Positions 1 to 8,482 of a stretch of DNA of 64,000 nt are shown here, one piece after another. A program made the position numbers and the translations under genes. The stretch comes from JAWXUU01 sp044426045 (GTDB lineage Bacteria; Bacillota; Clostridia; Christensenellales; CAMQZB01): contig JAWXUX010000005.1 of the NCBI GenBank assembly GCA_044426045.1, positions 101,205 through 165,204 on the forward strand. Direction: 5' to 3'. Under the pieces are notes generated by a model that saw only the letters and a program-made list of their open reading frames with translations, searched no databases and had not been told where the DNA came from. Numbering within the stretch: position 1 is the first letter of the stretch; every line of letters starts with the position of its first letter.

Positions 1-77
1 AAGATATTGAAAAAATCATCATCAAAATTGTGAAGCGCGTTGATTTTGAAATCGGCGGAAAACTAAGAACAGTTTAG
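1..77 (+). CDS. C-terminal fragment of an unidentified protein
   Basis: An open frame enters from the left edge (first full codon at 3) and stops with TAG at 75-77. It gives only 24 residues, ending in GGKLRTV. The fragment is too short to assign to a family. It ends 11 bases before the U32 peptidase start and the AGGAG ribosome binding site of that gene lies in between, so the two are probably co-transcribed. Confidence 0.55.
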   Translation, partial: DIEKIIIKIVKRVDFEIGGKLRTV

Positions 78-88
78 GAGTTAAATAA

Positions 89-2275
89 ATGGTTGAACTA
101 TTAGCACCAGGTGGCAATATTAATAATGTAAAAATAGCATTTGCCTCTGGTGCTGATGCTGTTTATTTGGGACTTAAGCAATTCAGTGCCCGAAATAAAT
201 GTGACAACTTTGATTATTCCGAGCTTGAAGAAATAGTTCTTATTTCTAAGCTTTGTGGCAAAAAAGTTTTTGTTGCGCTCAACACAATCATAAAAGATAG
301 TGAACTTGACGGCTTTTTTGAAGCTGTCAAAATTTGCGAAAAACTTCGCGTTGATGCAATCATTATCCAAGATTTATTCCTTGGCAAGTTTTTGAAAGAA
401 AACGGTTGCACGGTGCCACTTCACGCAAGCACGCAAAGCGGTGTTTGCACGGTGGATACGGCGATTTTATGCGAAAGTTTTGGTTTTGAAAGAATCATTC
501 TTTCAAGGGAAACTGGCATTTCTGAAATCAAAAAAATACGCAAGGCGACAAATCTTGAGATTGAATACTTCATTCAAGGTGCACTTTGCGTGTGCTTTTC
601 CGGCAACTGTTATTTCAGCAGCAGTGTGGACGGCAATTCTGGCAATCGCGGAAAATGTTTTCAACCTTGCCGAAAAAAATATACGTTGAAAGGCAAAAAC
701 ATCAATGCGGAAGGATATTTGATTTCTCCAAAAGATTTGTGCATGGATAATCATATTGCCGACCTTATTGAAGCTGGCGTTTGCTCGTTTAAAATCGAGG
801 GCAGGCTGAGACGTCCCGAATATGTTGGTGCAAGCGTTTCGCATTACAGAAGCGTTATCGACGGCGTTAAAATTACAAATTCCAAACGCGACATGAGCGT
901 CACTTTCAACCGTGGTAACTATTCAAACGGATACCTTATTTCAAGAAAGTCCAAAGTTATCGCGCCCGATATCCAAAACCATATCGGTATTGAAATTGGC
1001 ACGGTGATAAAAAAGACGGGCAATAATAGATTTTTTGTTAAATCAAAATATGTTCCAAATATTGGCGACGGTTTTAAAATCATTTATGACGGCAGTGAAA
1101 TTGGTGGTGTTCAGCACCAAAAAGGGCTTATGGCTAGTCATGACGGCTTTGAAATATTCTCAAATCTCGCAGTTGTTGGTGCAACAGTCAATTTAACAAC
1201 AGATAGAAAACTTGAAGATAAATATAGCGATTTGGGCTTCAAAATCCCGCTTGACATCAAATATGTTGTTGAAGTCGGAAAAAATGTGTTGTTGCGACTT
1301 TCTGTTTTGGATATTGCTTTTGAATATAAAAGTGACATCATTCCTCAAAAGGCAACAAACGCACCAATTTCAAAAGATAAGCTAGAAAAAAGCCTTAAAA
1401 AACTTGGCGATACGTTGTTTGAATGTAGCAGTATTGATGGCGAAATTATTGGGGATGTTTTCCTTGGCGTTTCACAAATCAACGAAGCGAGAAGAATTGC
1501 TGTCGAGCAGTTTTTAATCTTTGCAAAAAACAAACTTCAAAATCAAACTGAAACTTTATATAACTATAAAATATCTGAAAATAACAATATTTCCGATTGC
1601 AAAACAGCTGCTGTTTTCGATGAATATTCAGAACTCGATAACTTGGCTGATATCCTTATATATAAGCCAACCAAATACGAAACAAGCGTTATAAATGCAA
1701 TCAAAAGCATTAAAAATGATGTGTATTTATATCTTCCATGCTTTTATGACAGTGAAGATAAAGATGTGTTTGTGAAACTTTTCAATTCACGTAATTTTGC
1801 AGGAATTTTCGCGGAAAACTACGGCGGTTTGCAACTTGCAAAAGAATTAAACACAAAAGTTTTCATCGGTGAAAAATTCAACATTTCAAACGGATTATCA
1901 TTTATGATTGCTAGTGAATTTTCTAGCGCTGTGTGCGTGTCAAAAGAACTTGCACTTTGCGAAATATCAAATAAAAATGCCTATGTTTTATCATATGGCG
2001 GATTTGAAGTTATGACATTTGCTCATTGCCCACTGATTGCAAACAACATCTGCAACTGCAGTGGTTGCAAATATAGCGACGGAATAAAATATATCGACGA
2101 AAACAACCGTGAATTCCCACTAAAACGCCTAAAAATAGGGCAGTGTCAGTTCAATTTATACTTCAACAGTGGAATTGACGCAAGGGATTTTACAAAAGAA
2201 TACAACAACATTTTTGACCTTACAATAAAAAATGAAAAATTCACCCTAGGCAACCTAGAAAAAGGTGTGAAATAA
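89..2275 (+). CDS. U32 family peptidase-like protein (RlhA/YrrO type)
   Basis: 728 residues. Residues 1-300 carry the U32 domain: an N-terminal LLAPGG strand, GADAVYLG, and the family signature around residues 155-200 with Cys-rich FIQGALCVCFSGNCYFSS followed by NRGKCFQPCR. A long C-terminal part (about 370-680) fits the DUF3656-type extension and ends with a CNCSGC cluster. Members of the family include collagenase-like proteins and RlhA, which is needed for hydroxylation of a 23S rRNA cytidine; the conserved cysteines are thought to hold an iron-sulfur cluster. An RNA-modification role is inferred from family knowledge, and proteolysis is not supported directly. AGGAG precedes the ATG. Next on this strand, after a tRNA on the other strand, is proC. 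Confidence 0.85.
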   Translation: MVELLAPGGNINNVKIAFASGADAVYLGLKQFSARNKCDNFDYSELEEIVLISKLCGKKVFVALNTIIKDSELDGFFEAVKICEKLRVDAIIIQDLFLGKFLKENGCTVPLHASTQSGVCTVDTAILCESFGFERIILSRETGISEIKKIRKATNLEIEYFIQGALCVCFSGNCYFSSSVDGNSGNRGKCFQPCRKKYTLKGKNINAEGYLISPKDLCMDNHIADLIEAGVCSFKIEGRLRRPEYVGASVSHYRSVIDGVKITNSKRDMSVTFNRGNYSNGYLISRKSKVIAPDIQNHIGIEIGTVIKKTGNNRFFVKSKYVPNIGDGFKIIYDGSEIGGVQHQKGLMASHDGFEIFSNLAVVGATVNLTTDRKLEDKYSDLGFKIPLDIKYVVEVGKNVLLRLSVLDIAFEYKSDIIPQKATNAPISKDKLEKSLKKLGDTLFECSSIDGEIIGDVFLGVSQINEARRIAVEQFLIFAKNKLQNQTETLYNYKISENNNISDCKTAAVFDEYSELDNLADILIYKPTKYETSVINAIKSIKNDVYLYLPCFYDSEDKDVFVKLFNSRNFAGIFAENYGGLQLAKELNTKVFIGEKFNISNGLSFMIASEFSSAVCVSKELALCEISNKNAYVLSYGGFEVMTFAHCPLIANNICNCSGCKYSDGIKYIDENNREFPLKRLKIGQCQFNLYFNSGIDARDFTKEYNNIFDLTIKNEKFTLGNLEKGVK

Positions 2276-2283
2276 AAAACTGA

Positions 2284-2317
2284 ATAAAAAAAGAGCTAGA
2301 AGCAAAACTTCTAACTC
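2284..2317 (-). terminator. Rho-independent terminator of tRNA-Trp
   Basis: Read on the minus strand, GAGTTAGAAG and CTTCTAGCTC form a 10-bp stem (one G-T pair) around a short loop, followed by seven T. It lies just downstream of the tRNA-Trp 3' end. Confidence 0.8.
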
Positions 2318-2326
2318 TCAGCAACT

Positions 2327-2401
2327 TGGCAGGGGAGACGCGATTCGAACACGCAACCAATGGTTTTGGAGACCACTACTCTACCGTTGAGCCACTCCCC
2401 T
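2327..2401 (-). tRNA. tRNA-Trp (anticodon CCA)
   Basis: On the minus strand the acceptor strands AGGGGAG and CTCCCCT pair. The D arm has GGCTCAACGGTAGAG, the anticodon loop reads CTCCAAA (anticodon CCA, Trp), and the T arm holds GTTCGAATC. The discriminator is G, and the terminal CCA is encoded (2327-2329). It is a single gene between two plus-strand protein genes, with its own terminator. Confidence 0.96.
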
Positions 2402-2462
2402 AAGTGCTTATACATTATATCTTATAAAGATGTGAAAAGTCAAACAAAAAATAGGAGAAAAC

Positions 2463-3269
2463 ATGAAAAATATTTTTAAAATAGGTTTTGTTGGTTACGG
2501 CAACATGGCAGGTGCAATTTTGAATGGAATTGACAGTGAAAAAAGCATAGATCCAAGCACTATTTGCATTTTTGATGTGGATAAATCAAAAGAAGATATC
2601 GCAAAAAAGAGCGGTTATGCGTTTGCAAAATCGGCTAGCGAGATTTTTGAAAAATGCGAGTATGTTTTTCTTTGCATTAAGCCACAATATTTCGACGACA
2701 TGGCTGAAACTGTTGAAAATAAAGACGGGGAGTTCAAGCTTGTTTCTATCATGGCGGGCAAGAATATTGCGCAAATCAAATCGCACTTTCCAAATTCAAA
2801 AGTACTTCGCACAATGCCAAACACTCCTTGCCTTGTTGGCAAAGGTGTTGTTGCAATTTGCCGAAATGATTTTTCAAATGAAGAATTTGCATTTGCAAAA
2901 AGCGTTTTTGATACTTGCAGTTTGACTTTTGAAGCAAAAGAAGAAGATATCAATAAAATCATCGTCGCAAGTGGCAGTGCACCGGCATACACATTCCTTT
3001 TTGCCGATTATCTAACTGAAAAATGCACAGAGATTGGTCTTGAAGCAGCACTAGCCAAAAAACTTACACTAAAAACAATCATCGGTGCTTGTGAACTTGC
3101 ACTAGAGTCGGAAAATTCACTTTCGACACTTTGTGATAATGTTTGCAGCAAGGGTGGAACTACGATTGAAGCAGTGAAAACAATGAAAGAAAGTGAGATG
3201 AAAAATATTTTGTTTGAGGCACTTCAAAATTGTTTGAATCGTGCAAACGAACTCACTGGAGATAAATAA
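2463..3269 (+). CDS. proC: Pyrroline-5-carboxylate reductase
   Basis: Last step of proline synthesis: reduces pyrroline-5-carboxylate to proline with NAD(P)H in the cytoplasm. 268 residues, the usual length. The N-terminal Rossmann motif is VGYGNMAGAIL (about 9-19). MPNTPCLVGKG (about 118) and SGSAPAYTFLF (about 174) are family signatures, and the C-terminal helical dimer domain has SKGGTTIEA. AGGAG lies 7 bases before the ATG. rnhA starts 2 bases after the stop, so the two are co-transcribed. proA is in the same window at 25.6-26.8 kb on the other strand; no proB is present here. Confidence 0.96.
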   Translation: MKNIFKIGFVGYGNMAGAILNGIDSEKSIDPSTICIFDVDKSKEDIAKKSGYAFAKSASEIFEKCEYVFLCIKPQYFDDMAETVENKDGEFKLVSIMAGKNIAQIKSHFPNSKVLRTMPNTPCLVGKGVVAICRNDFSNEEFAFAKSVFDTCSLTFEAKEEDINKIIVASGSAPAYTFLFADYLTEKCTEIGLEAALAKKLTLKTIIGACELALESENSLSTLCDNVCSKGGTTIEAVKTMKESEMKNILFEALQNCLNRANELTGDK

Positions 3270-3271
3270 TA

Positions 3272-3733
3272 ATGAAAAAAATAATTTTATATACCGACGG
3301 TGCGTGTTCTAATAACCCAGGAATTGGGGGTTGGGGTGCAGTGTTGATGTACAAAGAAAACAAAAAAGAGCTTTCGGGGCACTTTGAATACACAACAAAC
3401 AATCGCATGGAAATTCTCGCAGCTGTTGAAGGGCTTCGTGCTTTGAAAGAACCTTGCGAAGTTGAAATATATTCAGATTCCGCACTGCTTGTGAATTCAA
3501 TTAACAAAGGTTGGCTTGAAGGCTGGCAAAAAAACAAATGGAGAACATCCGCCAAAGAAGATGTTAAAAATCAAGACTTGTGGAAAATGCTTATTTGTGA
3601 ACTTGACCGCCACAAAGTCACATTCATTAAAGTCAAAGGACATTCAGATAATGAATTCAACAACAGATGTGACGAACTTGCACGAGCTGAAATCAAATAT
3701 CTAGCAGAAAATTTGAAACTAAACGAAGAATAA
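3272..3733 (+). CDS. rnhA: Ribonuclease HI
   Basis: Degrades the RNA strand of RNA:DNA hybrids (R-loops, primers). 153 residues, standard for the bacterial type I enzyme. The four acidic catalytic residues are visible: Asp in YTDGACSNNP (about 8), Glu in NNRMEILAAVEGL (about 47), Asp in YSDSALLVNSI (about 69) and the last Asp in the C-terminal RCDELARAE. The VKGHSDNEFNN loop supplies the conserved His. It sits 2 bases after proC and ends before a strong bidirectional hairpin. Confidence 0.96.
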   Translation: MKKIILYTDGACSNNPGIGGWGAVLMYKENKKELSGHFEYTTNNRMEILAAVEGLRALKEPCEVEIYSDSALLVNSINKGWLEGWQKNKWRTSAKEDVKNQDLWKMLICELDRHKVTFIKVKGHSDNEFNNRCDELARAEIKYLAENLKLNEE

Positions 3734-3760
3734 AACATGAAAGCATAATACAGAATTAGC

Positions 3761-3788
3761 AAAAACCACCAAATTTTGGTGGTTTTTT
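3761..3788. terminator. Bidirectional terminator after rnhA
   Basis: AAAAACCACC and GGTGGTTTTTT form a near-perfect stem separated by AAATTTT. The T-run ends the rnhA transcript. The A-run on the other side makes it usable for the convergent recombinase gene, whose read-through passes the left dif-like site first. Confidence 0.85.
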
Positions 3789-3820
3789 AATGTTTTTATG
3801 TCAAATTTTAATAAAATATG

Positions 3821-3848
3821 CATGCATAAAACGCGAGTTTTACGCATA
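3821..3848. other. Left dif-like recombination site
   Basis: A 28-bp XerC/D-type layout: an 11-bp arm CATGCATAAAA, a 6-bp spacer CGCGAG, and an 11-bp arm TTTTACGCATA. The arms are inverted repeats differing at two positions. The site lies 4 bp beyond the stop codon of the tyrosine recombinase. An inverted second copy is at 5117-5144. The AAAA-spacer-TTTT core resembles the layout of streptococcal difSL used by XerS. Its function as a recombination site is inferred. Confidence 0.6.
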
Positions 3849-3852
3849 TAGC

Positions 3853-4965
3853 TTAAACCTTGTCATCATTATCATCATCGCGAAGTTTCACCGATTTGAC
3901 TGCAATTCTGCGTTGGTCTTCGCTTATCGCCGCGTAATGCTTCTTTGTCGTGTTAACATCTTTGTGCCCAAGAACATCTGCAACCATATAAATATCGTTG
4001 GTTTCGCGATATAAATTTGTGCCAAATGTGCTTCTCAGCTTGTGTGGCGTGATATTTTTCAGCGGATTGACAATTTTTGCGTACTTTTTGACAAGATTTT
4101 GCACGGCACGCACACTTATTCGTGCGCAATTCATATAATTTTCTTTATCTTCACCGATTGTCTTATCAACTACAAAAAAAGCTTCTCGATCAAATGGCTG
4201 GATATCTGGATTTTTCATAATACAGTATCTGCGATATATTGCATATCTTTTAAGATGTGGCAAGATTTCTTCAGAAAAATAAAGAGTAGTTCTGTTGCCA
4301 CCTTTTCGCGTGACTGTGAATGCTTGCTGATCAAAATCGATGTCATTCATGTTTATTCCAACCAGCTCGGAAATACGAATTCCAGTTCCCAAAAACAGTG
4401 AAACCATTGCCATATCACGCATTTTATTGTTTTTGTGATAATCCTTTTGCTTGTCGGATAGTCCCACGCCAGATTCAATCAAATTGAGAATTTTGACAAC
4501 TTCATCAACTTCAAGGCGAATAATTTCCTTTGAATGAAGCTTTGGCACTGCAACTTTTGAAGGAGCATTTGTTGAAATCATATCTTTATTGAAAAAATAT
4601 TTATACATTGAACGTATACTTGCAAGCTTTCTTGCTTTGCCTTTTTCTCCATTTGAAATAACTTTTTTATCGTCACTTTCATAAATTGACACGTGATTTA
4701 AAAACTTTTCAATATCGACAGTGGTCACTTCATCAAGCATACTAAGCGTGATTTTACGCATAGTTACACCATCAAAAGACCTTTTGAAATTGATGAGATA
4801 CTCAAAAAATATTTTCAAGTCGTATGCATAATTCAATCTTGTTAGCGTGCTTGTGTTTTGCGCAATCCCAATAAAAAAGACGTCGACAAATTCTGGAAGC
4901 AAGTCCAGCATAACATCAATTTTTTTCATAGTCTCAAATTCGCGATCGCGTTGAAAGTTGCTCAT
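3853..4965 (-). CDS. Tyrosine recombinase, XerS-like
   Basis: Site-specific DNA recombinase of about 370 residues, longer than XerC/XerD (about 300) and close to single-recombinase XerS/XerH proteins. The N-terminal SAM-like core-binding domain spans about 20-130. The catalytic domain has Arg in GTGIRISEL, Lys in TRKGGNR, HKLRST (His-x-x-Arg), His in GHKDVNTT and the nucleophile Tyr in KKHYAAI. The ATG at 4965 is preferred because GGAG then sits 7 bases upstream; the ATG six bases further upstream is too close. A sigma-A promoter lies at 5073-5102. The whole gene plus promoter lies between two inverted dif-like sites, pointing either to the chromosome dimer resolution recombinase beside its target or to a self-inverting element. 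Confidence 0.85.
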   Translation of the reverse strand: MSNFQRDREFETMKKIDVMLDLLPEFVDVFFIGIAQNTSTLTRLNYAYDLKIFFEYLINFKRSFDGVTMRKITLSMLDEVTTVDIEKFLNHVSIYESDDKKVISNGEKGKARKLASIRSMYKYFFNKDMISTNAPSKVAVPKLHSKEIIRLEVDEVVKILNLIESGVGLSDKQKDYHKNNKMRDMAMVSLFLGTGIRISELVGINMNDIDFDQQAFTVTRKGGNRTTLYFSEEILPHLKRYAIYRRYCIMKNPDIQPFDREAFFVVDKTIGEDKENYMNCARISVRAVQNLVKKYAKIVNPLKNITPHKLRSTFGTNLYRETNDIYMVADVLGHKDVNTTKKHYAAISEDQRRIAVKSVKLRDDDNDDKV

Positions 4966-5072
4966 TTTCATTCTCCAATATATTTTTTATACTGCATCTA
5001 TATTTTTTTATAATGTATCAATATTAATCTGTAATATAATAATTCAATAATTTTGTTATTGATTATATGGTT

Positions 5073-5102
5073 ATAATATCATTTTTAAGCCCCTTTTGTC
5101 AA
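5073..5102 (-). promoter_or_regulatory. Promoter of the recombinase gene
   Basis: On the minus strand, TTGACA (5097-5102), 18 bp, then TATTAT (5073-5078). It lies inside the segment bounded by the two dif-like sites, so inversion would carry the promoter with the gene. The rest of the 4966-5299 gap is A+T-rich and holds the right site, this promoter and the promoter of the next gene. Confidence 0.6.
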
Positions 5103-5116
5103 TCGTTTTACCCAAC

Positions 5117-5144
5117 TATGCGTAAAACTCGCGTTTTGTGCATA
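5117..5144. other. Right dif-like recombination site (inverted copy)
   Basis: Arm TATGCGTAAAA, spacer CTCGCG, arm TTTTGTGCATA. Its reverse complement matches the left site (3821-3848) throughout the spacer and inner arms, with two mismatches (one inner-arm base and the outermost base of one arm). The dyad extends outwards by CCAAC and GTTGG (5112-5149), so the whole palindrome is 38 bp. The two sites are in inverted orientation, which would favour inversion of the 1.27 kb between them rather than excision. Confidence 0.6.
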
Positions 5145-5238
5145 GTTGGTGGTTGTCGAGGAGGCATTTTGAAGTGGATCAAAACGCAAATTTTTCGTGC
5201 CAAAAAAATTAAAAAATCGACATTGCTCTTTATATAAC

Positions 5239-5267
5239 TTGACAAATTTTCCTCACTAGTATATCAT
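5239..5267 (+). promoter_or_regulatory. Promoter of the 5300 membrane protein gene
   Basis: TTGACA (5239-5244), 17-bp spacer, TATCAT (5262-5267). The expected start of transcription is about 25-30 bases before the GTG codon at 5300. Confidence 0.6.
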
Positions 5268-5299
5268 TAAAGATAATAATATTGAAGAGGTTTAAAATC

Positions 5300-6262
5300 G
5301 TGAGTGAAGATAAAATGAAAAACACAACCGACATTGATAGTTTAGCTGATGAAGTTCTTGCAAATGAACAATCAAGCGAACAAACAATGATCGACTTGTC
5401 AAGTGTTGCAACTTCTAAAGATACTGCAAAAAGCACTCTTTTCAACTCTGACCCGAAAAGTGACATTGCATATATCAATGATGTATTGAACAATAAAAAT
5501 TTCACTTCTGGTTCAAAGGGGAAAAAAGCGGAAGCGACAAAGCCTGTTTTGACAAAAGAAGAAATCAAAGAAAACAAAGAATTTGAACAATTTGATGAAG
5601 AAATCAACTACAGAAAGAAACTTGCGAAAATCATGAAGCGTTCAACTCCAACAGAACCATTCACTATGAATGTTGTGAGCGAAGAACCTATCGAAAATCC
5701 CGAAAGTGAAGCACCGCTTGATCTCGGTGATTCAGACGAAAAAGCGTTCGAATATTTTTCTCATGACCAAATGGGAAAATTTGATAAAATTTCAGTCAGA
5801 ACATATTCAACTCAGCAAAAATCTTCAAGTTATTCGCCGTATTTGTTAATAAATAAGCTACTGTTTTTCACTATGCTTATTGTTTTTGGTATCTATGCTC
5901 TTGAAATTGGAATATTTTTCTTGTTTATGAGAGACATCATCGAAAGAAACTATGTGTATTATCTAGTTCTGCTCTTTATTGCAATGATACCACTTGGCGT
6001 TGGCGTATTTAAATATTCATTAAACTCTGACCTTAAAGTTAAAAAGAAAATGAACTTTTTGAATATGGCACTCAATTCAATCATCGTTGTTGTTCTTTCA
6101 GTCGTCGTGATTTTGATTATCACACTTCTAACTCAAACATCGGTGCTCGATTTTGCAGACTTGCTTCCAAAAATTGTTATTCCAATCGTTATGATTGCTA
6201 ACTACCCTATTGGACTGCTTGTTTATTACTTGCTTTACAGATCAGAAAAATTCTTTGAATAA
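5300..6262 (+). CDS. Membrane protein with acidic disordered N-terminus, unknown function
   Basis: Not recognised. The GTG at 5300 is chosen because AAGAGG lies 9 bases upstream; a TTG at 5282 overlaps that site. About 320 residues. The first ~185 are polar, rich in Glu, Asp, Ser and Lys, and look disordered and cytoplasmic. The rest has four predicted membrane segments (from LLINKLLFFTML through the final IGLLVYYLLY) with a short basic loop LKVKKKM. It has its own promoter and a terminator shared with the next, convergent gene. It lies directly beyond the right dif-like site, so it is the gene that would face the recombinase read-out if that segment inverted. Confidence 0.75.
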   Translation: MSEDKMKNTTDIDSLADEVLANEQSSEQTMIDLSSVATSKDTAKSTLFNSDPKSDIAYINDVLNNKNFTSGSKGKKAEATKPVLTKEEIKENKEFEQFDEEINYRKKLAKIMKRSTPTEPFTMNVVSEEPIENPESEAPLDLGDSDEKAFEYFSHDQMGKFDKISVRTYSTQQKSSSYSPYLLINKLLFFTMLIVFGIYALEIGIFFLFMRDIIERNYVYYLVLLFIAMIPLGVGVFKYSLNSDLKVKKKMNFLNMALNSIIVVVLSVVVILIITLLTQTSVLDFADLLPKIVIPIVMIANYPIGLLVYYLLYRSEKFFE

Positions 6263-6296
6263 TAATATTTTAATAAAAACTTATAACTAAAAAATT

Positions 6297-6325
6297 AAGG
6301 AACTTCATTTGAAGTTCCTTTTTCT
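6297..6325. terminator. Bidirectional terminator
   Basis: AAGGAACTTC and GAAGTTCCTT form a 10-bp perfect stem with a 4-base loop, followed by T-rich sequence on both strands. It ends the 5300 gene and overlaps the TGA stop (6305-6307) of the convergent membrane protein gene. Confidence 0.85.
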
Positions 6326-7207
6326 TTTGAGTTTGTTTGCAAATTTTGTTATCCAAATTTCAACTTTATCTACGTTTTTAAAATAAAGCACGGTGATTGT
6401 CAGCAAAATCGCAATAATCACGCCCCAAACACCAAGCCACCAACCGTAAAGCGGAATGAAGTTACCAGAAAAGAACAGCACTGAAACAACAGTTGATAAA
6501 ACCCTTGAAATGGCAAGAACAATAAAGAAATACCATCCATTCATTCCAAGAATACCCGCAACGGCACAAATAATATCATCTGGAAAAATTGGAAGCAAAA
6601 ACGCTGCTGTCAAAATAGCGTTGTGCCTGCCCTGAGCCATGTTGATATATTTTTCAACTTCATCCTTTCCAAGTGCCCAAAAAACCGCCTTTCTGCCGGC
6701 GTATTTACCAAACCAAAACATCACAACCGCACCCGAAATCATTCCGATAAGCGAAAGAACTATTGCATCGAATGGGCTGAAAAGAAGAAGCCCCAAAACA
6801 GTTGTGACTGTTGCAGGAATTGGCAAAACACAAACTTGCGCAAATTGCACAAGCACAAAAGCCACACTAACGCTGTTCGTTTTCGCAATTTCCGCACGAA
6901 GAGCATCCACATCCTCAATAAGTGGGAAATATCCCGCTTTATATATCAAATAAAACACGCCCACAACAAGAAAAATAACGAAAAATAAAATCACGCCAAG
7001 TTTCAAAATTCTCTCATGACCAAAGAAGCTAGCCACAATAAGTGAGCACCCCAAAAGAACCACTGTTGGCAAAGAAACCCAAAAAGCAATCAAGCTTAGC
7101 TCGCTTTGCATTTCAATCAGCATAAATGCTGTTGCGGCAGTGAAAACAGAAAGCGCCATCACCGAAATGATAACGCTTGTTGTTTGTTTTTTAATATTTT
7201 CTCGCAT
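6305..7207 (-). CDS. TVP38/TMEM64 (VTT domain) family membrane protein
   Basis: 300 residues with about seven membrane segments. The central VTT/DedA-like domain (about 105-240) has the typical pattern PIPATVTTVLG, then a Gly-rich helix ending FGKYAGRK, then FLLPIFPDDIICAVAGILGM, where the Pro and acidic residues are family signatures. Proteins of this superfamily are linked to lipid scrambling and flippase activity and to envelope homeostasis; the substrate here is unknown. AGGTGG precedes the ATG. Between this gene and apgM upstream there are only 51 bp, so it is probably in the same transcript. Confidence 0.85.
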   Translation of the reverse strand: MRENIKKQTTSVIISVMALSVFTAATAFMLIEMQSELSLIAFWVSLPTVVLLGCSLIVASFFGHERILKLGVILFFVIFLVVGVFYLIYKAGYFPLIEDVDALRAEIAKTNSVSVAFVLVQFAQVCVLPIPATVTTVLGLLLFSPFDAIVLSLIGMISGAVVMFWFGKYAGRKAVFWALGKDEVEKYINMAQGRHNAILTAAFLLPIFPDDIICAVAGILGMNGWYFFIVLAISRVLSTVVSVLFFSGNFIPLYGWWLGVWGVIIAILLTITVLYFKNVDKVEIWITKFANKLKRKRNFK

Positions 7208-7258
7208 ATATTACCACCTATAATTTTATAAGACAATAATACTATACGCATATTACAG

Positions 7259-8455
7259 CTATCTAAACAATTTTTGTGCGATAGCAATACCTTTATCGTG
7301 ATAAACACCAGATTCTTTTGCATTTTCTTCGTTATAAACAAGTCCGCCATATGTTGGCTCTGCACTTGAATAATAAAGGTATGGCACTGGCTCGGATGTG
7401 TGTGTTTTCAATTTGATTGGTGTTGGATGGTCTGGCATAACAACAACCTTATAATCTTCACCGCACTCTTCAAGATAGTCAAGGACTTTTCGAACAACGT
7501 CTCTATCAATGATTTCAAGAGATTTGATTTTACCTTGCAAATCGCCTTGGTGACCACATTCATCAGGTGCTTCCATGTGAATATAAACAAAATCAAGACC
7601 ATTTTTCAAGTTTTCAATTGCCGCTTCCGCTTTACCAATAAAGTTTGTTTCAAGATTGCCGGTTGCACCTTCAACTTCAATATTTTTAAATCCGCCAAGA
7701 ATACCAATACCCTTCAAAAGGTCAACAGCAGAAATCATTCCCGCTTTCACTCCGTAAAGTTTTTCGTAGCTATCAAGCATTGGTTTTGTTCCCATGCCCC
7801 AAAGCCACAACGAATTTCCTGGATTTTTACCTTTTGCAATTCTAGCTTTATTCACTGGATGATCTTTCAAAATTTCGTAACTTTTTTTCATGATTGAAAG
7901 AAGCATTTCGTCTTGTGGCAAATGATCAGCGATTGGTTTATCCGAAATATCGTGAGGTGGAGTAAGTTTTCCAACTTCTCTTTCAAGACTGTCAAAAACA
8001 AGACAGTGCCTATAAGAAACGCCCGCAAAAAGTTTCATTTCTTCGGTGTCAAGCACGCTTGCAACTGCGTTTATAAGTTCTGTTGATTCAGCTGTTGAAA
8101 TTTCCCCTGACGAATAATCCACCATTGTTCTATCTTCATAGTTTTCTTCATTTGAAAGTGTCACAACGTTTGCTCTGAATGTAACGCTTGTATCTGTGAG
8201 CTCAATACCCATGCTGACAGCTTCAAGTGGACTTCTGCCCGTATAACAAACGAGTGGGTCATATCCCATAACTGATAAATTTGCATTGTCGCTTCCTGGG
8301 CTCATGCCGTCAGGAACGGTTTTACAAAGACCTATTTCGCCATTAGCAGCAAGCATATCCATATTTGGTTTGTTTGCAACAGAAAGTGGAGTTCCCTTCA
8401 CTTCTTCATTATAAAGATCGGCAGCACCGTCAATCAAAAAAAGTACTCTTTTCAT
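7259..8455 (-). CDS. apgM: Cofactor-independent phosphoglycerate mutase, archaeal (ApgM) type
   Basis: Interconverts 3- and 2-phosphoglycerate in glycolysis. 398 residues, right for the archaeal-type enzyme and shorter than GpmI (about 510). Alkaline-phosphatase-fold metal and active-site motifs are visible: LIDGAAD (8-14), MSPGSDNANLSVMGYDP with the nucleophilic Ser (about 50-66), HMEAPDECGHQGD (about 290) and MPDHPTP (about 335). Good AGGAG site before the ATG. It is part of a minus-strand run with an aldo/keto reductase and a phosphoesterase upstream. Confidence 0.93.
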   Translation of the reverse strand: MKRVLFLIDGAADLYNEEVKGTPLSVANKPNMDMLAANGEIGLCKTVPDGMSPGSDNANLSVMGYDPLVCYTGRSPLEAVSMGIELTDTSVTFRANVVTLSNEENYEDRTMVDYSSGEISTAESTELINAVASVLDTEEMKLFAGVSYRHCLVFDSLEREVGKLTPPHDISDKPIADHLPQDEMLLSIMKKSYEILKDHPVNKARIAKGKNPGNSLWLWGMGTKPMLDSYEKLYGVKAGMISAVDLLKGIGILGGFKNIEVEGATGNLETNFIGKAEAAIENLKNGLDFVYIHMEAPDECGHQGDLQGKIKSLEIIDRDVVRKVLDYLEECGEDYKVVVMPDHPTPIKLKTHTSEPVPYLYYSSAEPTYGGLVYNEENAKESGVYHDKGIAIAQKLFR

Positions 8456-8482
8456 TATATCTCCTTTTATAAGCGGTTTATA

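Noticed and set aside
3821..3848. Left palindrome as a transcription terminator
   Set aside because: No T-run follows on either strand, and a proper terminator lies at 3761-3788.
5169..5237. A 22-codon cationic reading frame starting with TTG behind GAGGAGG, just right of the right dif-like site
   Set aside because: Spacing to the TTG is short, there is no promoter of its own, and the codons run into the promoter of the 5300 gene. It is too short to support without expression data.
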